Part shown: positions 45,524 through 51,373 of the stretch, one piece after another
Position numbering within the stretch: the stretch's first letter is position 1
Layout: every line of letters begins with the position of its first letter
Origin: Pseudomonas taiwanensis
GTDB lineage: Bacteria; Pseudomonadota; Gammaproteobacteria; Pseudomonadales; Pseudomonadaceae
Length of the DNA stretch: 64,000 bases
Direction of reading: 5' to 3'
Assembly (NCBI RefSeq): GCF_013393345.1
Contig: NZ_QJRF01000066.1
Coordinates: 186,001 to 250,000, forward strand
Program-made: the position numbers and the translations under genes
Notes under the pieces: model-generated
The model's database searches: none
What the model was told of the DNA's origin: nothing
Seen by the model: only the letters and a program-made list of their open reading frames with translations

Positions 45524-45642
45524 GCCCCGAGAGTTTCTTCTTCCTGATTGGCGGCGGGATTCTCCTCTTTGTCGTACTTCTCGACTCCGATTGGAAACGA
45601 AAACTCCTCCGTCGCCACGGTGAGTTTGATCGGCACGACTGA
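45511..45642 (+). CDS. 43-residue single-helix membrane protein of the element
   Basis: It starts with ATG at 45511, 13 bases inside the end of the previous gene, after an AGGGGGA ribosome site. It has one strongly hydrophobic segment (SFFFLIGGGILLFVVLLD) followed by a basic tail (WKRKLLRRHGEFDRHD), so N-out/C-in topology is likely. Overlap, ribosome site and hydrophobic profile make it a credible gene despite its size. The function is unknown; a spanin- or holin-like partner role is only a guess. Confidence 0.55.
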   Translation: MYDLSPESFFFLIGGGILLFVVLLDSDWKRKLLRRHGEFDRHD

Positions 45643-45687
45643 AGGCGCAGCCAAATCCCCTCACTCTTAGGGGAACAGAAAGATAAG

Positions 45688-45719
45688 CCCGCCCAATTCA
45701 CTGGGTGGCCCTTTCGTTT
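45688..45719 (+). terminator. Possible terminator of the integrase-membrane protein operon
   Basis: GCCCGCCCA and TGGGTGGCC can pair across a six-base loop (one G-T pair and end mismatch), followed by CTTTCGTTT. It lies 46 bases after the 43-residue gene. Confidence 0.4.
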
Positions 45720-45962
45720 CCACTGCTGGCCGATCACAAGGCCGCCTCCCTGTTCGTCGCCAGTCGCTACCCCTCCGGGGTCATGCCAAGGCGGACACCC
45801 GGAGGACAATCGGGACCGATGAGCCCGAGCCTCAAGCAGACAGGCGTATCGTGGTGTTCGCTCGGATGACTTCTTCACCTGGGCCTTTTCGAGAACTGGG
45901 GGCGCTCGAACTGACCACGAGAACAGAGGGGCTTATCTTAAAGTTTTCTAAGGGAATCAAAT

Positions 45963-45987
45963 ATTTATCTTGTTTAAACAAATAAAT
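45963..45987. promoter_or_regulatory. AT-rich imperfect palindrome around TGTTTAAACA
   Basis: The perfect decamer TGTTTAAACA (45971-45980) is extended by ATTTAT on the left and ATAAAT on the right, with one extra base. This is a repressor- or initiator-binding type of site in the lowest-GC part of the element. Confidence 0.45.
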
Positions 45988-45993
45988 AGCTCC

Positions 45994-46007
45994 TTGAGAA
46001 TTCTCAA
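45994..46007. promoter_or_regulatory. Perfect 14-base palindrome TTGAGAATTCTCAA
   Basis: It lies 14 bases after the TGTTTAAACA palindrome. The TTGAGA half could also serve as a -35 element. Candidate operator for a dimeric regulator. Confidence 0.45.
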
Positions 46008-46139
46008 AGTTACCTCCTTGGTTTCCCTGAGTTGGGACGGGTCTTGTCAGACCACGATCCCGATTCCCTTGAGGTCAGCTATTGAGCTGTCTTCGGTCCT
46101 TCAGCCCGTCGCTGGGCGTCTCCATCAACACAGCTTTTC

Positions 46140-46227
46140 TGATTGCTCCTTGTGCCGATGCCGATCCCTTGTCGTGGGTCTGTGTGCCGGTCATCGGGAG
46201 CGAACTCAGGGAGCAATCAAAAAGGAA
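46140..46227 (+). promoter_or_regulatory. Structured leader before the 93-residue gene
   Basis: A 10-base stem TGATTGCTCC (46140-46149) with GGAGCAATCA (46210-46219) encloses about 60 bases, including CCGATG/CATCGG and the words CTCCTTGTG and CTTGTCG. The ribosome site AAAGGAA follows the right arm at once. CTCCTT could instead pair with that ribosome site. The layout is the same as in the leader at 46642-46733. Confidence 0.45.
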
Positions 46228-46235
46228 CAACGACA

Positions 46236-46517
46236 ATGCGTCACCCAATCCAAGCCCGATCCGACGCGACGGAAGAGCACTTAGCGACCTTGGGTCAGCT
46301 CCGCGAAGCTATCGATAACCGAGCGAAGCTATCGCTGCTGATCGGTCTCAGGTCTTCTTTCAAGCCGCACCGGGAATGGCAGAGCGAGCGGCAGTATCTG
46401 ATAGACCGCCATAAGTCGCCGCTGCTGCCCAAGCTGCTTGCGTCCCTTGAGGCGTCCGGGGTTCCCCTGCGGGATGCCCTCACCGTCCCGCTTCGATTCG
46501 CAATGGATGTCCGTTAG
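46236..46517 (+). CDS. Element protein of unknown function, 93 residues
   Basis: A soluble, mostly helical, Leu/Arg-rich protein (EEHLATLGQLREAIDNRAKL, SPLLPKLLASLEASGVPLRDAL). Start at 46236 after AAAAAGGAAC. I recognise no domain. It sits between the control region and the virion-type genes, with hairpins on both sides. Size and position would fit a small regulator or a phage-interference protein, but nothing in the sequence shows this. Confidence 0.6.
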   Translation: MRHPIQARSDATEEHLATLGQLREAIDNRAKLSLLIGLRSSFKPHREWQSERQYLIDRHKSPLLPKLLASLEASGVPLRDALTVPLRFAMDVR

Positions 46518-46527
46518 ACCGAACGAA

Positions 46528-46552
46528 CAACCTACAAGAATCCTGTAGGTTG
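46528..46552 (+). terminator. Stem-loop after the 93-residue gene
   Basis: A perfect nine-base stem CAACCTACA/TGTAGGTTG with a seven-base loop, 11 bases after the stop codon. There is no T run, so it could be a terminator or an RNA-processing hairpin. Confidence 0.45.
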
Positions 46553-46641
46553 CTGCCCACCGGTCCTCCCCGTTTCACCTTCAGCTCCCACCTGAAGTCT
46601 CCACAGTGCCCTTCCCACGGGCCTCAATCGAAATCAAGAAT

Positions 46642-46733
46642 CCATAGAGCAGCCTTCAGGGTCGGCGTGATCACGTCTCCTTGTGTCTTGTCGCGCCCAC
46701 CGTGCGGACTGAAGGTTGCTCTATGGGAAGGAG
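46642..46733 (+). promoter_or_regulatory. Long hairpin leader before the 128-residue gene
   Basis: 18 bases at 46642-46659 pair with 46709-46726 (17 Watson-Crick pairs and one G-U in RNA), with a 49-base loop. The loop contains the palindrome CGTGATCACG (46666-46675), CTCCTTGTG (46677-46685) and CTTGTCG (46687-46693). The ribosome site AAGGAG (46728-46733) starts right after the stem, and CTCCTT is its exact complement. This suggests translational control or an RNase III type processing site. Confidence 0.5.
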
Positions 46734-46743
46734 ACATCCACCC

Positions 46744-47130
46744 ATGAATATTGAAATCACCCCTGTAACTCCCTCCAAGGTGACCGTCAATGGTCAACCC
46801 CTGGCCCGTGAGTACGTTGAGGGCATCCTGCTTCCCTTGCTGGTAGCAGCTCAAGGCGGGAACCACGCTGGTGTCTTCAAGGTGGCTAAAGCGTTTGCCC
46901 TTGCTGGCCTGTCCCTGGATGCAAGCCCCGTGGCTTCCCGTGTCTACCGGGAGCACTTGGCCGAACAGGCGCAACTTGAGGCCCGTCAACGCGCCGAATC
47001 CCGAGTCCACGCCGAGCGCTGCCAAGTGCCGACCCCGCAAGAGATCGCGGAGAAGAAGGCCAAGCGCATCGCTGAGGCCGCGCGTATTCGAGACATCGGG
47101 GCCGCCATGCGCGCCCAGCTTGGCCGCTGA
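46744..47130 (+). CDS. Element protein with charged helical C-terminus; scaffold-like candidate
   Basis: A 128-residue protein: an N-terminal beta-type segment (ITPVTPSKVTVNGQPL), a helical middle, and a long charged helix (about residues 70-128, REHLAEQAQLEARQRAESRVHAER and EKKAKRIAEAARIRDIG). It lies immediately before the capsid-like gene, the position of a scaffolding gene in T7-type phages, and its helical charged nature fits. It is much shorter than T7 gp9, so a size-determining or decoration role is an equally open guess. Translation starts at 46744 after GGAAGGAG. Confidence 0.55.
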   Translation: MNIEITPVTPSKVTVNGQPLAREYVEGILLPLLVAAQGGNHAGVFKVAKAFALAGLSLDASPVASRVYREHLAEQAQLEARQRAESRVHAERCQVPTPQEIAEKKAKRIAEAARIRDIGAAMRAQLGR

Positions 47131-47165
47131 TAGCACACCCTCAGAAATCTTAGGAGTTATAGACA

Positions 47166-48191
47166 ATGAAACCGTTCCAGAACAAAACCCCTGACCGCAC
47201 CTACACCCAGTCCGTCAAATCTCTCGGGCTTACCCAAGTGACCTTTCACAACTCGGACATTCGAGCCGCTGAGATGGCCGCAAGCGACCCCGTGATCTAT
47301 GCCCAAGTGATGCAAGAAGCCTTCGATGAGCAACTTAACGGTCCTGAGTGGCGGGAGAACATGAACAATGCATTCCCCTCCGAGGTTCGCCCATTCGGTT
47401 CAGTGCCAACGGCCCCCCAGGTCGCCCTCATGGCTGATCGCTCCGTCACCTTCGATCCCCGCCAGACCTACGATGGCCGCACAGTGACCCAAGGTGAAGC
47501 CGTAGCGGGCTCGCTGGTGTCCATGGAGGCACCAGACGTGGGCATCCTCGTGTCGGCTCGAATTTCCATACTCGACCATACGGTGCAGTTCGGTTTTACC
47601 GAGCGCAGCATGGAACAGACCGGCGACAAGGCACTTAACGACCTTGAGCTAACCCTGGCGGGCAAGATCGCCGAGAGCCTGGAAGGTCAACCCTCGGTGT
47701 CCAAGGTCTACGCAGGGCCACTCACTGGCACCCCTGCTGCCCAGGCTGAGGATGTCCTTGACCTCCTTGCTGTCCACTTGGACACCTTCTGGGGTCGAGA
47801 CATCGCGGAGTTCGGCGTACTGGTGCCGGTAAGCCTTCGCCCCGTGCTCAACCGTGCAGCTCAACGGGCTGGCCTGGAGGACATTGATGACCTTGTGGGC
47901 ACTCGCGTACAGGTCTACAGCGGCCCAGACCGTGGCATCTTCTTGGTGCCCAAGGCGTTCGCCCTGCTGTCCTTCCGTGAGAACAAGGACGGCGACGTAT
48001 GGCACATCGAACTGACCCGCAATAGCGCCTTGCTGAGCTGGGAACTTGAGGTCTCCGCTGTGGTGGACGTAATGGCTACCGCTATGGTGGAAGTCAAAGT
48101 GGCCGGCTCCGACTGGGAGACCACTTCCGTCGCCTTGCCAATCGTCAAGCAGATCGTACTGACTGAACAGCCGGCCCCTGAAGGCCCGTAA
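47166..48191 (+). CDS. Putative capsid-like structural protein
   Basis: A 341-residue protein without signal peptide or membrane segments. The order of segments resembles an HK97-fold major capsid protein: a long early strand region (SLVSMEAPDVGILVSARI), a helical spine-like part (ALNDLELTLAGKIAESLEG), FGVLVPVSLRPVLNRAAQR, and a late FLVPKAFALLSFRENKDGDVW with strand-rich end. The length (341) is close to T7 gp10A (345), and it is followed by a gp14-type gene. I see no direct sequence similarity to T7 gp10, so the call rests on context and general shape. Confidence 0.45.
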   Translation: MKPFQNKTPDRTYTQSVKSLGLTQVTFHNSDIRAAEMAASDPVIYAQVMQEAFDEQLNGPEWRENMNNAFPSEVRPFGSVPTAPQVALMADRSVTFDPRQTYDGRTVTQGEAVAGSLVSMEAPDVGILVSARISILDHTVQFGFTERSMEQTGDKALNDLELTLAGKIAESLEGQPSVSKVYAGPLTGTPAAQAEDVLDLLAVHLDTFWGRDIAEFGVLVPVSLRPVLNRAAQRAGLEDIDDLVGTRVQVYSGPDRGIFLVPKAFALLSFRENKDGDVWHIELTRNSALLSWELEVSAVVDVMATAMVEVKVAGSDWETTSVALPIVKQIVLTEQPAPEGP

Positions 48192-48202
48192 GGAGGTCAG
48201 CT

Positions 48203-48790
48203 ATGTGTGAGCCAATAAGTATAAGCATGGCCATGGGCGGCCTCAGTGCAGCAGGAGCCGCAATGGGCGCTCGGGACAAGGCGAAGGCTGAAGGCCAAGC
48301 TGAGGACGCCCGAAGGAGGTCCCAGATCGAACTCGTCAAGCAGATGAACATTGCCAACGCGGACCTCTCGCTCGAAGCCAAGGACAAGGCCGAGCAGGCT
48401 AACCAGCAGCTCACAGAGATCAACCTGAAGTCCCTCAGAAACCGTGGGATGGTCGCTGCTGCTATCGGCGAGTCGAACCTCTCGGGCAACTCCATGGACC
48501 GCATTAAGCGAGTCACGGAAGCGGAGACCTCACGCGAGAAGATGGCCGTAGTGGACAACTACAAGCGCGACTACCAGACGATCTTTGCGAACCAAGTGGG
48601 CAACGTGGAGAACACTAAGTCCCAGCTCAAATCCTCGGCGCCTGTGTTCCGTACCTCTAAGATCGCCCAGGCCCTGGATGTGGTGACTGCTGGTGTGGGT
48701 GGTTACGTTGCCGCTGGCGGGACTTTCGGAAAGGAAGCCCCATCAGAGTCCCAATCCCGTAAATCATCTCGCAGCCAATCCAGTAGTTAG
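48203..48790 (+). CDS. T7 gp14-like internal virion (ejection) protein
   Basis: A 195-residue protein that I recognise as a relative of phage T7 internal virion protein gp14 (196 residues). Matching blocks are [18 protein letters not shown] (T7 TNIQNADLSLQARSK), then [24 protein letters not shown] (T7 [23 protein letters not shown]) and [15 protein letters not shown] (T7 NYRRDYQAIFAQQLG). In T7 this protein leaves the virion core and forms part of the channel through the outer membrane. The N-terminal [20 protein letters not shown] also fits. GGAGG precedes the ATG. Partners gp15 and gp16 are absent here. Confidence 0.88.
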   Translation: MCEPISISMAMGGLSAAGAAMGARDKAKAEGQAEDARRRSQIELVKQMNIANADLSLEAKDKAEQANQQLTEINLKSLRNRGMVAAAIGESNLSGNSMDRIKRVTEAETSREKMAVVDNYKRDYQTIFANQVGNVENTKSQLKSSAPVFRTSKIAQALDVVTAGVGGYVAAGGTFGKEAPSESQSRKSSRSQSSS

Positions 48791-48795
48791 GCACG

Positions 48796-48860
48796 CTGGG
48801 GAGCCTTTGAGAAAATGGGTCAAAAATCTGAGACCCCATTTCAATATAGAGGCTCCCCAG
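48796..48860 (+). terminator. Large composite hairpin after the gp14-like gene
   Basis: Perfect 11-base outer stem CTGGGGAGCCT/AGGCTCCCCAG. Inside it is a second stem AAATGGG/CCCATTT. It starts five bases after the stop codon. There is no clear T run beyond the outer stem, so it may be a terminator, an RNA-processing hairpin, or a DNA cruciform with a role in packaging or recombination. Confidence 0.55.
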
Positions 48861-48932
48861 GTTCCCCCCTTACCCGCCCGGCGCCTGAGGATTCCCAAGG
48901 CCCACGATAAGAGCCCGAAAGTTGACCCATCG

Positions 48933-48986
48933 TGTCACCTTATAGGCTCGTCATCTGTCACCAACACTGTCACCATCGTGTCACCA
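48933..48986 (+). promoter_or_regulatory. Four TGTCACC(A) repeats, likely integrase arm-binding sites (attR side)
   Basis: Copies at 48933-48939, 48956-48963, 48968-48975 and 48979-48986, spaced 23, 12 and 11 bases, all in the same orientation and 60-113 bases from the attR core. Together with the pair at 42539-42557 they would bracket the core in the circular attP. Confidence 0.65.
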
Positions 48987-49005
48987 ATAACGCTTGAGGT
49001 CCGCT

Positions 49006-49089
49006 ATGAAGCCCGCTACGCTTGGCCTGCCGCCACCTACCTCTCAGTTCTGGGCCAACCCGCAAAACTTCGGCAAGTACTGGTGGTAG
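49006..49089 (+). CDS. Micro-ORF ending across attR (27 residues)
   Basis: ATG at 49006 after TTGAGGTCCGCT, reading [19 protein letters not shown] and on through the attachment site to the same FGKYWW-stop as the host gene. In the excised circle its tail would come from the attL side. It may be a relic of the att-bearing gene in the element's source, or chance. Confidence 0.3.
   Translation: MKPATLGLPPPTSQFWANPQNFGKYWW
49046..49089 (+). other. attR: right attachment site of the element
   Basis: 36 of 44 positions match 42429-42472. It ends in TAG two bases before the ychJ start, so it probably retains the original host end of the DUF6231 gene ([13 protein letters not shown]). Confidence 0.85.
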
Positions 49090-49091
49090 CC

Positions 49092-49562
49092 ATGAGCACT
49101 GCAATCTGCCCCTGCGGAAGCGGCAATCTCCTCGAGGTCTGCTGTGGCCGTCATCACGCCGGCCATCCTGCGGCCAGCGCCGAGGCGCTGATGCGTTCGC
49201 GCTACAGCGCCTATGTACTGGGCCTGGTGGACTACCTCGTGGAGACCACCCTACCCGCCCAGCGCTCGGGGCTGGATATAGAAGCCATCCGCGCCTGGAG
49301 CCTCGGCAGCACCTGGCTCGGGCTGGAGGTGGAAAACCATGAGTTGCTCGGCGGCCAGCCGGAGCACGCCTTCGTTACCTTTACCGCGCGCTGGCACGAC
49401 CAGAGTGGCGAGCACAGCCATCGTGAACGTTCAGCTTTCGTCCAGGCGGACAACCACTGGTACTTCCTCGACCCGACTGTGCCGGTGAAAGCGAGCCGCA
49501 ACGATCCGTGTCCCTGTGGAAGCGGTCTCAAGTTCAAGAAATGTTGTTCGAGCTATTTCTGA
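49092..49562 (+). CDS. ychJ: YchJ-family SEC-C protein (UPF0225)
   Basis: A 156-residue protein with two SEC-C zinc motifs. The N-terminal [17 protein letters not shown] and the C-terminal [15 protein letters not shown] flank a cystatin-like NTF2 domain beginning [24 protein letters not shown]. This order is the YchJ/UPF0225 architecture; the function is not known. It begins two bases after the attR stop codon and was therefore the original downstream neighbour of the DUF6231 gene. Confidence 0.93.
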   Translation: MSTAICPCGSGNLLEVCCGRHHAGHPAASAEALMRSRYSAYVLGLVDYLVETTLPAQRSGLDIEAIRAWSLGSTWLGLEVENHELLGGQPEHAFVTFTARWHDQSGEHSHRERSAFVQADNHWYFLDPTVPVKASRNDPCPCGSGLKFKKCCSSYF

Positions 49563-49572
49563 TTCGACGACA

Positions 49573-49798
49573 GAAAAGGCCCGCAATCGCGTAATACTGT
49601 TCAGTTAGCCCCGCCAACGAGGTGTCGCTGTTGTTGTAGGAGCGAGCTTGCTCGCGAAGCTTTCCGGGATATCGCCCATTCGCCAGCAAGCTGGCTCCTA
49701 CAGCGTTTCCCCACTGCAGAAACCAAGAACGCCGCTCACCCGGTAAGGGATTAGCGGCGTTCTTATGTGAACAGCATTACCGCAATCGCGGGCCTTTC
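49573..49798. repeat. 226-base nested inverted-repeat region containing a REP pair
   Basis: Outer arms of about 31 bases (49573-49603 and 49768-49798) are imperfect inverted copies around CCCGCAATCGCG and TAATACTGTTCA. Inside lie a REP pair (49635-49702) and a perfect 12-base hairpin AAGAACGCCGCT/AGCGGCGTTCTT (49725-49764). It sits between converging genes ychJ and 49805, so the outer arms may also be their terminators. Confidence 0.6.
49635..49702. repeat. REP inverted pair with diverged right arm
   Basis: The left arm is standard. The right arm reads TTCGCCAGCAAGCTGGCTCC then TACA, with compensating C/G changes. Confidence 0.88.
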
Positions 49799-49804
49799 TT
49801 CTAT

Positions 49805-50374
49805 CTATTTGTGCTCTTCGAGTCGCAGATGGGAGGTGTCAGGCGGCGGCCCTGACGGGGACTTCTTCTGCTGCCCCATGTCGCTACCTACAGGCGCCAG
49901 GCTGAAACTGGAAAAGTCGAAACGCGGTGCCGACGCCTGAGGCTTGGCATCCTGCAGGTCGGCGCCAACCGGTGCAATGCCGAAGTCCGGCGCATCCACG
50001 CCGACAAAAGCCGCCATGTACTCATCCCGTGGTACCACCTTCAAGCGACCGGTCGATGCAGCCTGCACCGGACTCAGCACGGGCGCGGGCTGGACCTGGG
50101 GTTCGGGCTCTGGCGGCGGCGCCAGCTCCACCTCTTCTATTTCCGGCTCCATGGATATCACTTCGACCAGCGCACCGGCGCGTTCCAGGGTCGAGCGATA
50201 CTTCTCCGCAGAGGCTTCGTCCAGGTTGTTCTTGAGAATCACGCGCCGCCCGGAGAAAAGCATGGCAACGCGTTGGGCGTCAGCCTGGAACAGCTTGGCC
50301 AGATTGGCCTGCACCAATTCCAGTTGCGCCCCCGGTACCAGCTTCCCGGAGAAGGCGATCTCATAACGCCCCAT
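49805..50374 (-). CDS. Conserved hypothetical protein with Pro/Glu-rich linker
   Basis: A 189-residue soluble protein. The N-terminal 70 residues (YEIAFSGKLVPGAQLELVQANLAKLFQADAQRVAMLFSGRRVILKNNL, ending RAGALVEVI, in summary) form a small alpha/beta module found in various uncharacterised proteobacterial proteins. A long acidic Pro-rich linker follows (PPPEPEPQVQPAPV), then a region with repeated FGIAPVGADL and FSLAPVGSDM motifs. The function is unknown. The ATG at 50374 is chosen because AGGAG lies at the right distance. Confidence 0.75.
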   Translation of the reverse strand: MGRYEIAFSGKLVPGAQLELVQANLAKLFQADAQRVAMLFSGRRVILKNNLDEASAEKYRSTLERAGALVEVISMEPEIEEVELAPPPEPEPQVQPAPVLSPVQAASTGRLKVVPRDEYMAAFVGVDAPDFGIAPVGADLQDAKPQASAPRFDFSSFSLAPVGSDMGQQKKSPSGPPPDTSHLRLEEHK

Positions 50375-50488
50375 TGGTAACACTCCTGTCCAAATTACCT
50401 AGCAGTATGGCGCAGCTTTTTTTACCCCCACAACTGGTTGCGGCCGAGCAGTTGCTTGTTACACTGGAGCGTCACTTGGAGTATTGCA

Positions 50489-50989
50489 ATGTTTTACCAG
50501 GCGCAAACGATAAGAATTCTCAGCCTACTGTTTTTCTTCGCCCTCCCATTTTCGGGCCTCAGTGGATGCTCTACCTGGATCAGCGGCAGCTTCCAGGACC
50601 CCGACGTGCGCCTGATCAAGGTGGACGTGGTACGCGCCAAGCTGCTGGAACAACAGTTCGTGCTGCGTTTTCGCATAGACAACCCCAACGATGTCAGCCT
50701 GCCCGTGCGCGGACTGATCTACACCGTTCACCTCAACGAAGTGAAACTGGCATCCGGCGAATCCAGCACCTGGTTCACCGTGCCCGCCCATGGCAGCCAG
50801 ACCTTCGAAGTCCCGGTTCGCACCAACCTGTGGCGCCACATGAAGTACATCGTGAAGCTGCTGGAAAAACCCGACGAGCCGATCAAGTACCGCTTGCAGG
50901 GCGAGGTCAAGACCGGGTTGATGTTCGGCAAGAGCGTGCACCTGAGCCGCAATGGCGAGATAATCCCCGGCAGTTACATCCCGGAGTAG
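50489..50989 (+). CDS. LEA type 2-like lipoprotein
   Basis: A 166-residue protein with a lipoprotein signal ([18 protein letters not shown], lipobox LSGC). The single water-stress/LEA14-type beta-sandwich domain has [37 protein letters not shown], with the characteristic NPN, and [18 protein letters not shown]. Family proteins are envelope-associated in Pseudomonas; the role is unknown. GGAG precedes the ATG at 50489. The next gene follows after seven bases. Confidence 0.85.
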   Translation: MFYQAQTIRILSLLFFFALPFSGLSGCSTWISGSFQDPDVRLIKVDVVRAKLLEQQFVLRFRIDNPNDVSLPVRGLIYTVHLNEVKLASGESSTWFTVPAHGSQTFEVPVRTNLWRHMKYIVKLLEKPDEPIKYRLQGEVKTGLMFGKSVHLSRNGEIIPGSYIPE

Positions 50990-50996
50990 TACTTTC

Positions 50997-51194
50997 ATGA
51001 GTCAAGAACCCCACGTCCACGGTCCGAACTGCAACCACGACCATGACCACGATCACCACCACGGCCATGTCCACGGCCCGCACTGCAATCACGGCCACCA
51101 GGAGCCGGTGCGCAACCCGCTGAAGGAAGTGGGCCGCAACGATCCCTGCCCCTGCGGCAGCCAGAAGAAATTCAAGAAGTGCCATGGCGCCTGA
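50997..51194 (+). CDS. Small His-rich SEC-C zinc-binding protein
   Basis: A 65-residue protein. The first half is extremely His/Asp-rich ([21 protein letters not shown] in summary), and the second half is a SEC-C motif ([19 protein letters not shown]). It could bind zinc or nickel strongly. It starts seven bases after the LEA gene stop, so the two are co-transcribed. A terminator follows. Confidence 0.85.
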   Translation: MSQEPHVHGPNCNHDHDHDHHHGHVHGPHCNHGHQEPVRNPLKEVGRNDPCPCGSQKKFKKCHGA

Positions 51195-51210
51195 TGCCGC
51201 AGCACTCATC

Positions 51211-51233
51211 AAGGCCCGCCTAGTGCGGGCCTT
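51211..51233 (+). terminator. Rho-independent terminator
   Basis: Nine-base stem AAGGCCCGC/GCGGGCCTT with a five-base loop, followed by TTCGTTT, 16 bases after the SEC-C gene stop. Confidence 0.88.
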
Positions 51234-51373
51234 TTCGTTTCCGGTCACCGTCCATCTCTTCGGACCGAGCCGACGACCGCAAAAAAGTAATCCGGGCGGT
51301 GCTTGCACGGCGCGGGGCGGCTCACTAACGTAGCGCGTTTGATCCGATGCCCCCTCTCAGGAGAGCCCGTTCC

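Larger units (their letters stand above)
45643..46235. other. 593-base noncoding region of the element
   Basis: No convincing gene on either strand. It includes a hairpin near 45688-45719 with CTTTCGTTT after it (possible terminator of the integrase operon), an AT-rich stretch at 45930-45990, two palindromes at 45963-46007, and a structured leader directly before the gene at 46236. It probably holds the control region, and possibly a replication origin, of the element. Confidence 0.55.
42429..49089. mobile_element. Integrated satellite-like element carrying T7-type virion genes
   Basis: Bounded by the att repeats at 42429 and 49046, a net length of 6617 bases. It is visibly lower in GC, and its codons use more A/T at third positions than the flanking genes. 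Contents in order, all on the plus strand: two tandem tyrosine recombinases, two small membrane proteins, a noncoding region with palindromes, a 93-residue orphan, a 128-residue coiled protein, a capsid-like protein, a T7 gp14-like internal virion protein, a large hairpin and arm-type repeats. No portal, terminase, polymerase, tail tube or tail fibre genes are visible. It may be a satellite of T7-like phages or a deletion remnant of such a prophage. Confidence 0.8.

Noticed and set aside
45459-45878. 139-codon minus-strand frame in the element control region
   Set aside because: It overlaps the 43-residue gene and has a composition typical of noncoding shadow, with no ribosome site or motif.
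46082-46318. Plus-strand frame covering the structured leader at 46140-46227
   Set aside because: It overlaps the better supported gene at 46236 and would read through the hairpin. No ribosome site.
46624-47166. 180-codon minus-strand frame opposite the 128-residue element gene
   Set aside because: All element genes run on the plus strand. The frame has no ribosome site and crosses the hairpin leader.
42473-49045. T7-type RNA polymerase promoters inside the element
   Set aside because: I looked for repeated 20-base promoter-like blocks before the virion genes and found none. The only near match (CACCCTCA before 47166) is too short.
48693-49091. Extended N-terminus of ychJ reaching back into the element
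   Set aside because: In-frame read-through crosses the end of gp14, the hairpin and attR. The ATG at 49092 starts the SEC-C motif as in all family members I recall.
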